Below, in pieces: positions 45,582-57,131 of a DNA stretch of 64,000 bases. Location of the stretch: assembly GCA_022605405.1 (NCBI GenBank), contig JABYQQ010000006.1, positions 2,480,001 through 2,544,000 on the forward strand, in the 5' to 3' direction. The notes under the pieces were generated by a model that saw only the letters and a list, made by a program, of their open reading frames with translations, was not told the DNA's origin and did not search any database. Origin of the DNA: Earliella scabrosa. Its lineage: Eukaryota; Basidiomycota; Agaricomycetes; Polyporales; Polyporaceae. The position numbers were made by a program, and so were the translations under genes. Positions within the stretch are counted from its first letter, which is position 1. Every line of letters begins with the position of its first letter.

Positions 45582-47154
45582 ATGACAGAGTATGCGACTG
45601 ACCCAGAGGCCATCCAGGAGTTCCTTCATGCTCGCGATCGCTGTGCGAACTGGGTCAACATCCACTCGCAAGGGCTGGGCTTCGTCTCACCCTCCTCGCC
45701 ACCATCCATCCTCAGCGACGACGATGCACCCAGCTACGGGCCCAGTGAGTCCGACGCATCTAGCTCGCACTCAATACCGCCACGCATGCTATTACGCTAC
45801 GATGACGGCCGCCCCGACATACCCATCTCGCACGATCGCTCACCGACGCACTCGCGCGCTCACCCGCAGTCGTCCCGCCACACCCGATCCCGATCTGGCT
45901 CCCTCCCTGCGCATGCAGACATCCCTCCTGCGCGCTATGCACAGTCGCTGTCGTACGCTTCGGGCTCTCGGTTTGCACCAGTAGGTCAGCCGGAGAACAT
46001 ACGTGTGCTGCCGTCGCGGCAGGCCGAAGAAGCTCAGCGCGCGCCGGCGTCAAGCTCATCTCACCGTTCTCGTGGGCCTCCAGCGCAGGCAATCTTCCCT
46101 CCCCACCAACCCTCGATCCACGATAGAGTTCCTCCCCTTGCAGATCCCCTCCACACATCTAACCGAGCTGTACATGGATCCTCACCACGACACGCGGGCC
46201 CTCCTATCCCTGTTCTCGCCTCGCCTGTCAACTCCTCGCCGACCCAGTCAGCGCCTGGCGGTTCCCGATTTTACGAACAGCCAGGGATGGCTGCGTCGAT
46301 GGTCCACCCCGGACTGTCATACAACTACTCTCCTCCCGCAATTGTCTACGCACCCTCCGGCCGGCATGGCCGTTCAAATTACCAGCCTCCCGCCATCGTA
46401 TACTCCCCCTCATCACACGCCCACCGCCGCGCTCCAGGAATAGCCTACAGCCGGTCCGATCCCCTACCTCACTCGACCCCATACCCTTCACAGGGACCCC
46501 CGGGCAGTACGCCTTTCCCATCCGCGCACGGCTCAACTTCGCATCGCTCGCGCCCACGCGCACAGAGTACGACGGAGCGCGCCCAGAGCCGAGGTAGGAG
46601 TAGCCGACCAAGCACGACGCGCGATCGCGGCAGGACGCGCTCCCCGACCCCGTCTCTCAGCCAGAGCGACACGTCAAGCGACACCTCTGGCAGCACGTAC
46701 TACGTCCTCCCTTCCCCCGGCCAGAAGGTCCAGATCATCGTGAGTTTTCATTTTGCTCTTCGATCTCTCAACGTGCCCTAGGGCTGCGCGACTGCGCTAT
46801 CCGATCCGTTCAAATATCGCAATGCTTTCCCTCCCGATCACGGGCACGGGCACGGGCACGGGCACGGGCACGCCTTCCACGCATGTCTTTCATTGCCCTC
46901 GTATTGCACGGAGATTGCAGGGCGCTGACCGAATCTTGTCTGCGCAGGTGCCGAATTCGGCGTCCGTGTACAAGTCGACGCCAAAGTCTTCGCCGCGCTC
47001 CCCGTCCTCGTCGACGTCGGGGAGCCCGAAAAAGCCGTTCTTCGCACGTATCTTCAGCCGCGGCTCTGGTTCGGTGGACTCCCGGGGTTCCAGCGGCCAG
47101 GGTAAGCGATTAGTTCGCAGACACACCGTCGGGGACACTCATCTGCGATCCTAA
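45582..47154 (+). CDS. Large disordered protein, paralogue of 8402-9196
   Basis: Exons 45582-46739 and 46948-47154, phase 0, give 454 residues. It begins MTEYATDPEAIQEFLHARDRCANW, matching the start of the 8402 protein, and then runs for about 330 residues as a Ser/Pro/Arg/His-rich disordered chain with internal repeats of the type PPAIVYAPSG and PPAIVYSPSS. The conserved C-terminal block is STYYVLPSPGQKVQII joined across the intron to VPNSASVYKSTPKSS, followed by SGSPKKPFFARIFSRG. The same block in the 8402 protein (RYIVYAPPGGRVEVV then DPLFKRLI) shows that exon 2 belongs here. Function unknown. The 208-base intron is unusually long for this window and contains a hexanucleotide repeat. Confidence 0.75.
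46839..46872. repeat. (CACGGG)n hexanucleotide repeat in an intron
   Basis: Five and a half perfect CACGGG units lie in the only intron of the gene at 45582. The unit is two codons long, so copy-number changes would not disturb reading even if the intron were retained. Confidence 0.9.
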
Positions 47155-49177
47155 AGCGCGTGCTGAGCGGGGTCGAATCCCTGTCCCTTGGAGACAGTGA
47201 GCGTCGTCACCGCGGACCTCGGTGAGTGATCTTCGCTGCCTCGTTTTCGTGGGGTAGGACTGTGATCGCTCACGGTGGCGCTTCCTTTCTCAGTTCTGCT
47301 CTGCGGGAGGAGCTTCGTGGACTCCTCCTTTGCTTTGTATAAGCGCAGTCGTGGTGGCGTCTAGCTTCTGCTATCGCACACTTCTCTCCCCGCTTCTGTT
47401 ACATCTCTCCCTGGTCTCGTCGTTTCATGTCCCGTGTATCGACCCACTCGGTCCCGTTTACGCACCACCCACACTCCTTGCTCTCCTTGCTCCCGCATCT
47501 CTTCCCCACATCATCCTACCCCACTCCTTGCTCTGGAAACCGGTTTCTGGTCTTAGGTCTCGGGACAATGTTGTTGCATCGTCATCATCATCCAATCATC
47601 CCCTTGGCTCATTCCCAACAACACACTCATCCACGTCATCTGTCTGTACTGCTACCATTACGACCCCGCAGTCCCACTGCGAGACGCCCCATTCCCCCAC
47701 TCTGTAGACGTACCCCTCTGTGCACATGTACAGTAGAGCCTCCTCGTAATGCGCCACACGCATCACCCTCATTGTCGCCCCGTCCCATCCTGTACTTCGA
47801 TAGCTGTCAATAGACAATGGAATAGCGCTAGCCCTGCTCGTCTGCCGCCGCCGTCGATGTTATGTAAAAGCGCGTGCAGGCATCACGCCTCGTTCCCCAA
47901 CCGCCCGACGCGCGAGCCTGCCAGCATGCTGATGATGGCGCCCAGGTCTATGGGCATGAAGCTTGCAAGGGTCCGGTGACCCGATCCAATTCTCCTGACC
48001 TCGTATGGGCTCTTCTGGCCTGCAACTCTCACCGCTCGCGCGAACACGGGAATACGACTTACGACACAGTGCTGTGGGTCGACGGGGAGGGAGTGGCCAC
48101 ACGACCCGTCGGTCGACACTGTTGGCGCGCACGACAATCGACAGGCGGCTACTACTAGCCAGTAGCAACAGGCGACGAATGTCGCAAATGCCAGTGGAGC
48201 CGGAACCAGTAGCCTCTTACCTCCCAAGCTCGAACGTGCGTCCCCGAGGTAAGTAATAGTGGACCGTAGGTGTGCTCGCCGTGTCGTGTTAGTGTATGCA
48301 GTGAGGCGATGACCGTTTGCCGGGGAGCTGATCAACGGAACGCAAAACTCTCCTTGATGATCTTTGGTTCCGTTAAGCTTTAGCTCGCAGGTGGCGAGAC
48401 GGAAGGCGCATCAGAAGGATGGCCGCGATCGACGGCGTATACGCGGGCTCGTAGTGGAGTAGGTCGCTTCGACCTAGAAGTGGAGTTCCCTGCCGTAAGA
48501 AGGTAGACGAAAAGGTGACTACGGGCGACGCGAGGTGGAGTCGGAGAGAACGCGACCGCGGTTCGAATTGGAGGAGTCTTGGGGAGTTGGCGTTGCGCTC
48601 GTGCTCCATGTTCACGAGCATGGTTCGACACGCGAACAGGATATCATAGCGGAGAGTGAGGAATCACTGTAAAGTGGCATGCGAGCCTATTGCGACATCC
48701 ATATCATATCATATTGCTCCCGGAGCGACTGCGCGCATAAGTATCCACATAAAAAGGGATATCGGACATACTGTCATTTCAAGCAACGTGCTCATCAGGT
48801 GCGTTTCCGACCACGTTTTGTTGGTCGCCTTGGGACGGGAGCTCGCAGCACGTTGTACAGTGTCCGTGATGCGCAAAACAGCCCGCCCCGGCAATACAAC
48901 GGAGTACCCGGAGCGGGGCCATGTAGTCACATCAGGAGCAGCCTGCAACGAGGCAGCGACGGATGATAACGAGCCATGCGCCTGTGGTCGTTCGCGAGAC
49001 AAGACAGGGTTTCGTGTATCGACGTTCGGAATACGGTGCGAAGCCGCGACGCGCAGAGAATGCGGCCGATATCGAGTGTGAGATAGCCCTGTGGTATTAT
49101 CAACTGGTACGATAGCTTATCCCTATGTATGTGAATGCTGTGACCGGGAGTTCTAGAGACGCAGAGGGGAGAGGCTC
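47155..49177. other. 2 kb without a supportable gene
   Basis: Begins with the long 3' flank of the gene ending at 47154; a CT-rich stretch at 47300-47700 produces Leu/Ser/Pro-rich frames that are not considered coding. Beyond 47.8 kb only short, inconsistent frames occur on both strands. Confidence 0.4.
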
Positions 49178-51183
49178 TCAAGCGTGACCCCACACCATGC
49201 GCGCGACGTCCCTCACGAGGGCGAGTTTCTTCACCACATCCTAACGTACGGTCAGCAGAGGTCGGTGAGCATGGAGTCGAGTGGATCCAGCTGCGGGACG
49301 GCCGGCGCGCGTACGCACCTCGTGCGTGATGAACGCGAACCCTCGCGAATGCGACGCAAAGCCACACTGCGGGCTGATACCCAGTCTGGCGGGGGACGCA
49401 GATACAGCCAGGTGGCACCACGTCAGCACACCTATAAACTCGCTTGTGTTGGGTCTCGGGAGGTACGTACTGATCGAGTGCCTCCTCCTTGGTCCTCGGC
49501 ACTTCCCCGTGTGCGATGACGTCCGCCGCCTGCATGATACGCCGCCGGAGCACCTCCGGGTCCTCGAGCTGTGTTGTGTATATATGCGCGTCCGGGCGAG
49601 AGGGGTGTTTCAGCCACATGCATGCAGGACTGGTACGCGCGACAGGGGCCGGCGCGACGAGCAGGAGGAGAGGAGGAGCGGCGCATACCTTAGGGGTCTT
49701 CGTCGACACGAGTCCGAGGATGAGCCTCTTGTTGCGCGGAAGAAAGCGCAGAGGCTCGAACCCGCCCGAGTCCTCCGAGTCGTACTCCAACTGTGGGTGT
49801 GGGAGTCAGTGCGTGAGACCACCCGAGCGAGAGGAAGGCAATGAGGGTCGGCACGCACGTAGAAACAGTCGACGTCGAGCCCTGTCAGTATCTTGCGCGC
49901 AATATGGTCGTACGGCCCCCGGGTGAAGCGGCTGCCGTCAGGCTACACTCCCCGCATGCATCGACGACCGTGCCTGTCTGTCAGCTGCGTCCGCACCATC
50001 GCCACGGCCAAGCACATCTAGTCGCTGACCTTGACGTTTCCGCGACATATGTGTATGCCGACGGTCATGTCGCGCGGCCTGTCCCGGACGCACTCGTTCA
50101 GGGCGTGGATGTACAGGTCGAGCAGCTGCTCCGGGTCGACTCTGCATTGGACCATGCGCTGCCGGTAGTCGTCGTCGCAGAAGCAGCCCAGGACGGGGTC
50201 GTCGATTTGGATCTTGCCTGAAAGGGGAATGTCGCGCATAAGCGACTGCCCTTAATCAATCGGCGCAGGAGCGGGGTTAGAGACACTTACGACACCCTCG
50301 GCCATAGAGATCCTGTATCTCTTCCCGATATACCCGGGACACGTCCGCAAAGTAGTCCGCTGGGGACGGAGTCAGCAACAGACAAAGTATCGAGGGCAGA
50401 ATCATGTGGAAGTGCATACCATCGTTCGTGTATGCGGTAGGCTCGTAGGTGTACTTGCCATGGCGGAAGTGGTACCATTCGGGGGCACCCATGGTGATCT
50501 TGATCTTGCTGACGTTCTGTGCGAAGCGGTAAGTGCCAGGGAAGGGAACACAAGGTGAAGACAACCTCGGGGCATACGATTGTTTTCATGAAGTCGAATG
50601 CTTGCCCATACAGCGGTACGATCCTCTTGATCTTACCCTATTGACGACGCGGTTAACACTGCGCGCATGAGCTACTGAGAGACCATGCGTACAGTACATA
50701 TGTGAGTGACAGGAAAGGATTGGACGAAATTGAACTTCTGCAAGCAAGAACATGAGTGCCAAGCCATCATGAAGGGACGAGGGAGATCATGCCTGAAACA
50801 TGTGCGTTGGTGCTGCGGACGTGAAAACGATCGTCACAAGTCTTACTCGACAGGATAAGTCAACAAGACATACGGTCTAATAGCACCTTGAAGCCGGACA
50901 GTTGATCAAAGACGCCTTCATGGAAAATCTCTCTGGACGTGGAAATCAGTACGTCCGCGGTCTCCTGCGTCCTCGACGGAAGGCTGACTGACCTGCGAAA
51001 TTCGCCGTCGGTGATGACATCGAGGCCCAGTCTGAGCTGCATCTTGATGATCGCGGCGACAGCTTCGTCTTCGCAGGCACGCAGCTCGGCTGCGGTGCAC
51101 TTCCCGCGGCGGAAGTCGTCCCGCTTCTGGAGGAGGGCATCTGGCCGCTTCAGAGAACCTATGTGCTCCGCGCGAGGATGCAT
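49178..51183 (-). CDS. Cobalamin-independent methionine synthase (MetE C-terminal)/UROD-like protein
   Basis: A minus-strand gene with at least 11 exons. Well-supported ones are 51183-50993, 50932-50874, 50637-50566, 50516-50420, 50359-50291, 50217-50030, 49942-49859, 49790-49689 and then from 49568 down to the TGA at 49180-49178. One or two small exons between 50874 and 50637 are uncertain. Motifs: HPRAEHIGSLKRP, LRLGLDVITDGEFRR, IFHEGVFDQLSGF, IKITMGAPEWYHFRHG, YREEIQDLYGRGCRKIQIDDPVLGCFCDD, HICRGN, FEPLRFLPRNK, LILGLVSTKTP and ISPQCGFASHSRG. This is the catalytic-barrel fold of MetE without the N-terminal half. Such fungal stand-alone proteins have zinc-ligand-like His and Cys (HICRG, QCGF), but methyl-transfer activity on homocysteine is not established. 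Confidence 0.82.
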
Positions 51184-52506
51184 GGAGGTGGAGAGGAAAT
51201 AGAGTTGGGTTCGGGTTTGGGGAACGTTAGAGACCGTGAGTTTAGAACACCGGTAGATAACCGGCGTGCGGAGGTTATATACCGGACGCCGGGACGGGTC
51301 AGCAAGCATCGTCGCGACCAATCTCAGTAAAATGCGAGTCAGCGGAGCGAGCGAGAGTCACAGGGCTGGCCGAGCGTCGGGGCGGTGCAGATAGTGGCGT
51401 CTGGGACGACGTCTTCCCATTCAAACGATACGACGCCGGTGCGGTACTAGCACGGGAGCAATGCCATCGGTGTGCAGTCGCTCGCTGTCCACAAGTAGAT
51501 CCGGCTTCCTAGGGGAATCTTGGGCGCAAGCGGCTTACTCCCGGGGTCGGTTCGGGGCGACTGACAGGAGGAAGACTGCGCCACAGATGGAACGTGTCCC
51601 GAGGAGACCACTAGCACGTCCAGCAAGGCAGGCTCGTGTACTAGTATGGCCATACTGCGGCATCGCGATACATTGTCGGTCGGGCTGAAGCCGATTCACC
51701 TATTGATGGTGCCACCATAGTGAGTTTGCACCTCTTGACTGAAGGCAACGGCGTACTGTGTAGTGACCTCTTGGGACCCACGCCCTTGTAACGTCGGATA
51801 CAGCAGCAGCCGGGTGACCGCATCGTGGCCGAGCGGCGAGTCGTATATCGGGTCGAGATTTCGTAATGGGCAGTCAAGTAACATGGGAACTCTATATGGA
51901 TGATTTGCGTTGTCGAGGCCCGACATTTTGCAACACCAGAACGGGAAGGAAGTACATGATGCTCGAATCGGGGGAACGCTTCAAGTCCTGACGGCAGCTC
52001 ACCGAGTAGGTAGCAATATGCCAGTTGGTTTCCAACAATTTGAAGCTTGAAGCTTGAAGGTCGGCTCATTGGTTATGGGGCGACGGCTCTTGAGTTCGAA
52101 GTTGCTCATCGCCTGGATGTAGTGGCATTCGGCTTCCAGCGCGTCCGTTCCTGTCCTTCAAAGAGAAAACGGTGGTATACGATGTCAAACGACATGGAAG
52201 GGCCATTGCAGACGAGGTAACATAGCTAGTAGTAGTCAGAGCATTGAGAGTCTGAGGAAGTCGGAGCACGGTGCTGGCACGGTGTCGTGTTTGTTTCGCA
52301 GGCGCCCTGGCACATGCCGAGATGCCGACAGTAATGAGAGGGAGGAGAGATCTGGAGGGCGTGAGACGATCTCCCTTCCCAGTGACAGGGTCAGTTGCTC
52401 AGGCGCCCACACTTGGAATCAGCCATCGTCGAGCCAGACGCGGTCAAAGCACTCGTTGTCCGCCCTCTTTCATCTCCTCGACCCACACCCTCGGTTCGTT
52501 GTTTGG
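51184..52506. other. Intergenic region with a possible relic
   Basis: 5' flank of the MetE-like gene, then no clear gene. A minus-strand frame at 51926-51696 reads DCPLRNLDPIYDSPLGHDAVTR and LLLYPTLQGRGSQEV and has balanced composition; it could be the last exon of a lost gene, but no family was recognised. Confidence 0.3.
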
Positions 52507-52514
52507 TATAAAAA
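52507..52514 (+). promoter_or_regulatory. TATA box of the C2H2 factor gene
   Basis: TATAAAAA lies 84 bases upstream of the ATG at 52591, followed by a CT-rich leader. The best TATA box in the window. Confidence 0.65.
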
Positions 52515-52590
52515 CTCTCACAGCCATGCACTCCGCACAACGCGTCTTTCTCCCCGACTCCCTCCACCACCACCACCTCCTCCTCCCAGG

Positions 52591-53720
52591 ATGATCCACC
52601 CCCAATACTCTATCCAGCGTACCACCGTTCCGTGCGCGATCGCCAGCTCTTCCTCCTACTACGCCCTACCATTCCTGTCCGGCGCTAGCTGGACGCCCGA
52701 CAAGCACTACAGCGATGACATGAACGATCCCTGGTCTGATGAAGCGACATACTACCAGACGTCGACGGAACTGGAGCGGGAGCTCGGGGACAACTAGTGC
52801 GTATGCCGATGAATGAACGCATGGTACACGAGCACTTACATTCCACCTTTGTGACTAGCCTTCTCGGTGGGTTTCCCACTGCAGACGAAACATCGCTCCA
52901 ACACCCTCTCGACGCATCGGGCTATGACACAGTCATCCAATCGCAGCCGTTCGCTCAGAGTGCGTATCAGGACTATCACGCGTCGTTCATGGCGCAACCG
53001 CCGCCCTACGTGGGCAACGTACCCCCACCGCGATATCATTCGCACGAAGACCCTCTCTCCCATACGTATACCAACTCCAATGCATTCGCATCAAGCTCTG
53101 CCATGGCCCGCGAGCAACCTCCAGATTTGGAGCCTTGCATCTCCCCATCCCTCCTCAAGCCAGCTACGACCTATGATGCGGAGTCGTTCCTGCTTGACGA
53201 GCCTTTTCCTAGCAACATCACCGCGTCTCCTACCTCCAGCCGCGGTCTGTCTGCGTCTCCCACCCCATCCTCCGCCTCGATCCACTCTATCCACTCCGGC
53301 TCTTTCATCACCAGCAAGCGTCGCAACGTCCAAGTCGCCCCCTCCACCTCCAACCCAACGAACGCGCTGACCGCCACAAATGCGCGGAACCGGTGGAAGT
53401 GCCCGCACTGCCCGCACATCCAGCGCAATCGCCGCACGCCAGACCTCAAGCGGCACATTGCGACGCACGCGAGCGGCGAAAACGAGCGGCTGTGGGTGTG
53501 CTGCGGCGTGCCGGTCGTCGACGCGCCCGAGTTTGGGATCCCGGCGGAGGTGATCAAGGAGTGGCCCGTGTTCGAGTTCGAAGGGATGTTCATGCTCGGC
53601 GGGTGCAAGAGGACGTTCAGTCGGAGGGACGCGTACAAGAGGCATCTGAAGAGGGAGGTCGGGAACTGCTTTGGGGATCCGCAGGCTGCGTACCAGCCCG
53701 GTAACAGGGTGGTGGACTAG
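52591..53720 (+). CDS. C2H2-type zinc-finger protein, probable transcription factor
   Basis: Exons 52591-52796 and 52859-53720 give 355 residues. The first two thirds are Ser/Pro/Tyr-rich and disordered. Near residue 245 is a finger WKCPHCPHIQRNRRTPDLKRHIATH (C-x2-C-x14-H-x3-H, longer than the usual spacing). About 20 residues later comes WVCCGVPVV, then MLGGCKRTFSRRDAYKRHLKREVGNCFG, a second split finger whose Cys pair is separated by an insert of about 40 residues. This pairing of one near-canonical and one long atypical finger is seen in many Agaricomycete proteins. Expected role: DNA-binding regulator in the nucleus; targets unknown. The splice acceptor after TGACTAG at 52858 is chosen because the nearer AG would create a stop codon. 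Confidence 0.8.
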
Positions 53721-54027
53721 TGCGTTGGTGCCCTCTGGAGCTATGTGTTGAATTGTCTTGTGTATCGCTAGCAAGAACTTTGTATGATTTTGCATACTTA
53801 TGCCCAACATGCGACGTGCAACTTCTGCCAAGACCGAGGGCGGCAGCGTTCATGCTGGCGCCCTCGGATGCGAATTCGCTTTCGAAAGACCATATCATGC
53901 GTCTGTCACCGAGTCTTTGTTCCCACGCACGTGTCAACCTGTTCCACTAGGTGCGTCGGTGCAGACTTGTGGTCATTCGCTTCTAAGCTCTTACTGACCA
54001 GGTGTATTGGATACAGATTGTCCGAGG
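53721..54027. other. Intergenic, 307 bases
   Basis: 3' flank of the zinc-finger gene and promoter of the first gene of the CCCH/coiled-coil array. No TATA box is evident and no coding signal is present. Confidence 0.4.
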
Positions 54028-54727
54028 ATGCCTCCTCCGCGCATCTGCGAAGTCATCGCTGCGGGCGGCGAACTGCCGTGTGCGAAGCCCGCGGACGACG
54101 CCTCAGAGCCACCCGTCCTGTGCCGACGCCACCGAGAAGAATGCCAGCGTTCGTGCGCGAGGTACAAGGCTGCTGCGAGGAGCGGGGCGAGGGTTAAGAA
54201 GCAACTGTCCGCGATTACCGGGAAGACCTACTCCGTGGCGGACATCGAGCTCGCAAAGCAGCTAGCGCGGAGCTACATCGCCGCGCTGGATGAAGAGATC
54301 CAAGGACGAAGAGACCACACGGCGCGGTTCTTCGGCTCAAAAGGTGTGTTACCAGCTCACTGAGCTTTTGCTTGTGTTTTGACGCGTTACTGAGGCTGGA
54401 CGTATATGTGCAGGTGACGAGGGACACGCGCAATGCATAGCGCAACTTGAGAAGGAAAGACAGCGCCAGGCAAACATCCTGTCCCTTCTGCACTGCCAGC
54501 TGAGGCTCATACCTCCCCATGTGGTCAAGGAGAGCGGTATCGCTCTGGCGGATCTCAGCTGGCGGTTTGCATTCAATCCGACCTCAGACATGCCGACAAA
54601 ATCGCGCTGTACTAGACTGCTCGAGGACGTGCTCGTTTGCCTCTTTGTTGTCACGGTGCTTGCATTGTTCGCTCCGTCACTTGGGCGTTCACCCGCGCCC
54701 ACAACGGAGACTCCTCTTACTCTCTGA
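54028..54727 (+). CDS. CCCH-knuckle/coiled-coil protein with C-terminal membrane segment (copy 3)
   Basis: Exons 54028-54343 and 54414-54727 give 209 residues. The N-terminus has C-x10-C-x13-C-R-R-H-R-E-E-C, with Cys where other copies have the final Tyr. The helix ends RRDHTARFF, the phase-1 intron follows, and exon 2 opens GDEGHAQC and continues LEKERQRQANILSLL as a short coiled coil. A hydrophobic stretch LEDVLVCLFVVTVLALFAPS near residues 172-191 is a clear membrane helix, followed by a short polar tail. The membrane segment here is encoded by exon 2 itself, without the third exon of other copies. Function unknown. Confidence 0.7.
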
Positions 54728-55618
54728 TCAGTACCGCGCTGCGGTTCGCGATTTTTGGTACGTCGTTGACATCAGCCCTGTGACATGCGCGGAACGTTGA
54801 CCACAGCCTTCCCCTATAGGACATTCCACCCAGCTCTCGTGATGATGTATCCGAAAGACACGCCCTCATCTGTCGGACCCCTCTTTGTGTTGTTACGCAT
54901 CAACGCATCTATGTCTAATCTCGAGCGGATACACACTGAATGATGTTCCACGTGGTCGGGTAAACGCTTTGGCACAGATTGGGAACCCTATCCGATGGCC
55001 TGCGTGCTCCACCCCGCTTCGTCTCTTGGACAAATCGGACCTTCCAGCACGTTTTAGTTCTCACAGACTCGGATGTCGGGATCACATTCCCTGCCACTAC
55101 CTCCCTGGTCAGTCGTCGAATCGACGGTAGAAGAATACCACCAGGCGCTTTACACGGTCTAAGCAAGACGACGTACCTCGCATTCTGTCGGTGCGTGGAA
55201 TGCTGGGCTATTCAGCAGCTTGAACTTCCAACGACTCTTGCGGCGTGGGCCTGACGTACTGGAAAGCAGCAGCGGGGAAATCGCTGTGAAGGCCCGCATC
55301 GTCCCTGAGTCTCGGGTGTCGCAGAACCGGTCCCCTTTGGCATTCTGGTTTGCACGGGGCGACTGGTTGTTGCAGTCGTGCGGTCCAGAATGCATGAGTT
55401 CAAGTGTACTGACTTTGTAGCACTGGCAGCAGAATCGGCCGCGGACTCGCACGCTATCATAACCACGGGTTTGTGTGCTGCGGCAACTTGAGCTTCTGCA
55501 TGCCTCAAGGTAAGCATGTGTTCTGAACCTAATACTACGCAGCCCCTCTTCTCACGGACATACGTCCTCCTCTCGCCCAGACGTTAACATCCTCAGCCAC
55601 AACGTACATCCGCGCACG
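54728..55618. other. Intergenic region within the family array
   Basis: No gene supported. From about 55480 on, it matches 59660-59780, the 5' flank of the copy at 59783 (GAACCTAATACTA preceded by GGTAAGCATG), suggesting a 5' untranslated intron shared by both genes. Confidence 0.4.
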
Positions 55619-56950
55619 ATGCTCCTTGGCCAGCGCAGAGACCGAAACTCGGATCCGCCTCCCACATGCACATCTGTTCTCAGTGATGGCTCAACCCGAT
55701 GCGGACTACCGCCCGTCAAGAAGAGGGGGTCCAGGGTCGTTCTCTGCCGCCAGCATCACGCGGAGTACGTGGAGAAGACCAAGGCGTACAAGCAGGACTC
55801 TCGTGAGGCGGACCGGCTTTCAATCGCCGACAAGGAGAAGCAGCGTAGCATCATTGCGGAATTGGACAAGCAAATTGAGGGGAAGGAGAAGCTGATAGAC
55901 ACTCTAGAAAGTGAGATTCGGCGTCGCAGGGAGCATCATCATGAATACTTCGGCCAAGGTACGTCTCCCCGAAAACGCTTGCCAAGGCGGTAGCCTGATC
56001 ACATACACATATGAGCAGCGGATGAGGGGCACGCACAATGGTTGGAGCGTCGCGAGCGGGAACGGCTTGACGAACTTGCATCGCTCGCAGAGTTACGGGA
56101 GACGCGAGAGCGACTCTATGTCACTCTACTACAACGCGGACAGGCCTCGACCTCTGTCATTAGTCTCAACATGTCATACTCCAACGACTCCAGCAAAGCA
56201 GAGGATCTCCGGACGACCGTGCCCTCCTTGCCACTGCGCCCTGGAGCCGGAGCTCAGGATGGTGCGGTGGCGCAGGATGCGGGGAAGGGGGAGGAACAGG
56301 CTCTCTTCACCGAGACTCAAATTACAGAGACAATTGACACGCACCAGACCAATCGTTCGGCCCGCGTTGTGGCGGCTATGGTAGGTACTGATCAAACAAG
56401 ATGTGGATTCAGGCTGACATGAAATCAACAGGGTAACGCGACGACTAGTATGTTTGCATATGTACTTTCCAGCTACCGGCGCTACAGGGGGCAACTGTAA
56501 AACAGTGGTTGAGGTGCGTGTTTGAGCCGAAAGCGGAGCACATGGACTGACCCCGTTTGCGTTGTTGGCAGCTGAAGATACGCGTGTGCGAGTTGGAGGA
56601 CTTCAAGCACACTACAATCAATTTCGTCGTCGCCTGCGGTGGCCACCGACATACACTTTGAGGAGCACATCATATTATTCTCCCCTCACTCTCTGTACGA
56701 TACTGTTACGTCGCACATTGTCTGATCAACATGTATGCTATGTATGTGAGCACGACTCTGCCACGCCCCCAAGCTTCCCGCAGTAGAAGCTCTGAGATCT
56801 GAGCGCTGACTTACTGCCAGCCTCGAGCCAGCAGTGGGAGAATCCGATAATCGTCTCGCATCCATGCTTGAATCTGCAGCATCAGGCAGCGCCTTGAAGT
56901 ATACATACACCTTCCGAGTACTGGTCGCTCAGGAGGACGCTCAGTGTTAG
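55480..56950 (+). repeat. Segmental duplication in the array, unit C
   Basis: Matches 59660-61100 over the 5' flank, the coding exons of exon 2-3 and a long 3' part (CAAGCACACTACAATCAA and CACTCTCTGTACGATAC in both). Identity is higher in parts of the 3' flank than in exon 1. Confidence 0.6.
55619..56500 (+). CDS. CCCH-knuckle/coiled-coil protein (copy 4)
   Basis: Exons 55619-55958, 56019-56380 and 56432-56500 give 256 residues. Knuckle: C-x10-C-x14-C-R-Q-H-H-A-E-Y. A long helix follows with EKEKLIDTLESEIRRRREHHHEYF; exon 2 starts DEGHAQWLERRERERLDELASLAELR. A polar Gln/Glu/Ser linker ends RVVAAM and the 69-base last exon encodes a short polar tail (SSYRRYRGQL). No clear membrane segment is visible in this model. 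An alternative splice from 56516 into the conserved stretch at about 56573-56655 would give a tail FKHTTINFVVAC; that stretch keeps its stop codon in the sister copy, so it may be real. Sister of 59783-60626. Confidence 0.65.
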
Positions 56951-57131
56951 TATACTTTAAACCTTATTGCGCCCGCCTGCTCCTCATGTCTCATATGATG
57001 CTACAAGGATGTGGTCGAAGCAGTTGTCTGTCTTTGGGGACTGGCTCGTCGATCATTCTTGCGGTGCCCTTTCTCCCACCCAGATCCCTCTATCAGTGCA
57101 ACACGGACGTGCAACTTGATACGTGACGGGG

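Noticed and set aside
47161..47195. tRNA-like B box (GGGGTCGAATCCC)
   Set aside because: No A box, no cloverleaf can be drawn, and the upstream half would overlap the end of a coding exon.
47330..47813. Plus-strand frames rich in Leu, Ser and Pro
   Set aside because: Caused by a CT-rich 3' flank; two frames overlap and neither has a domain.
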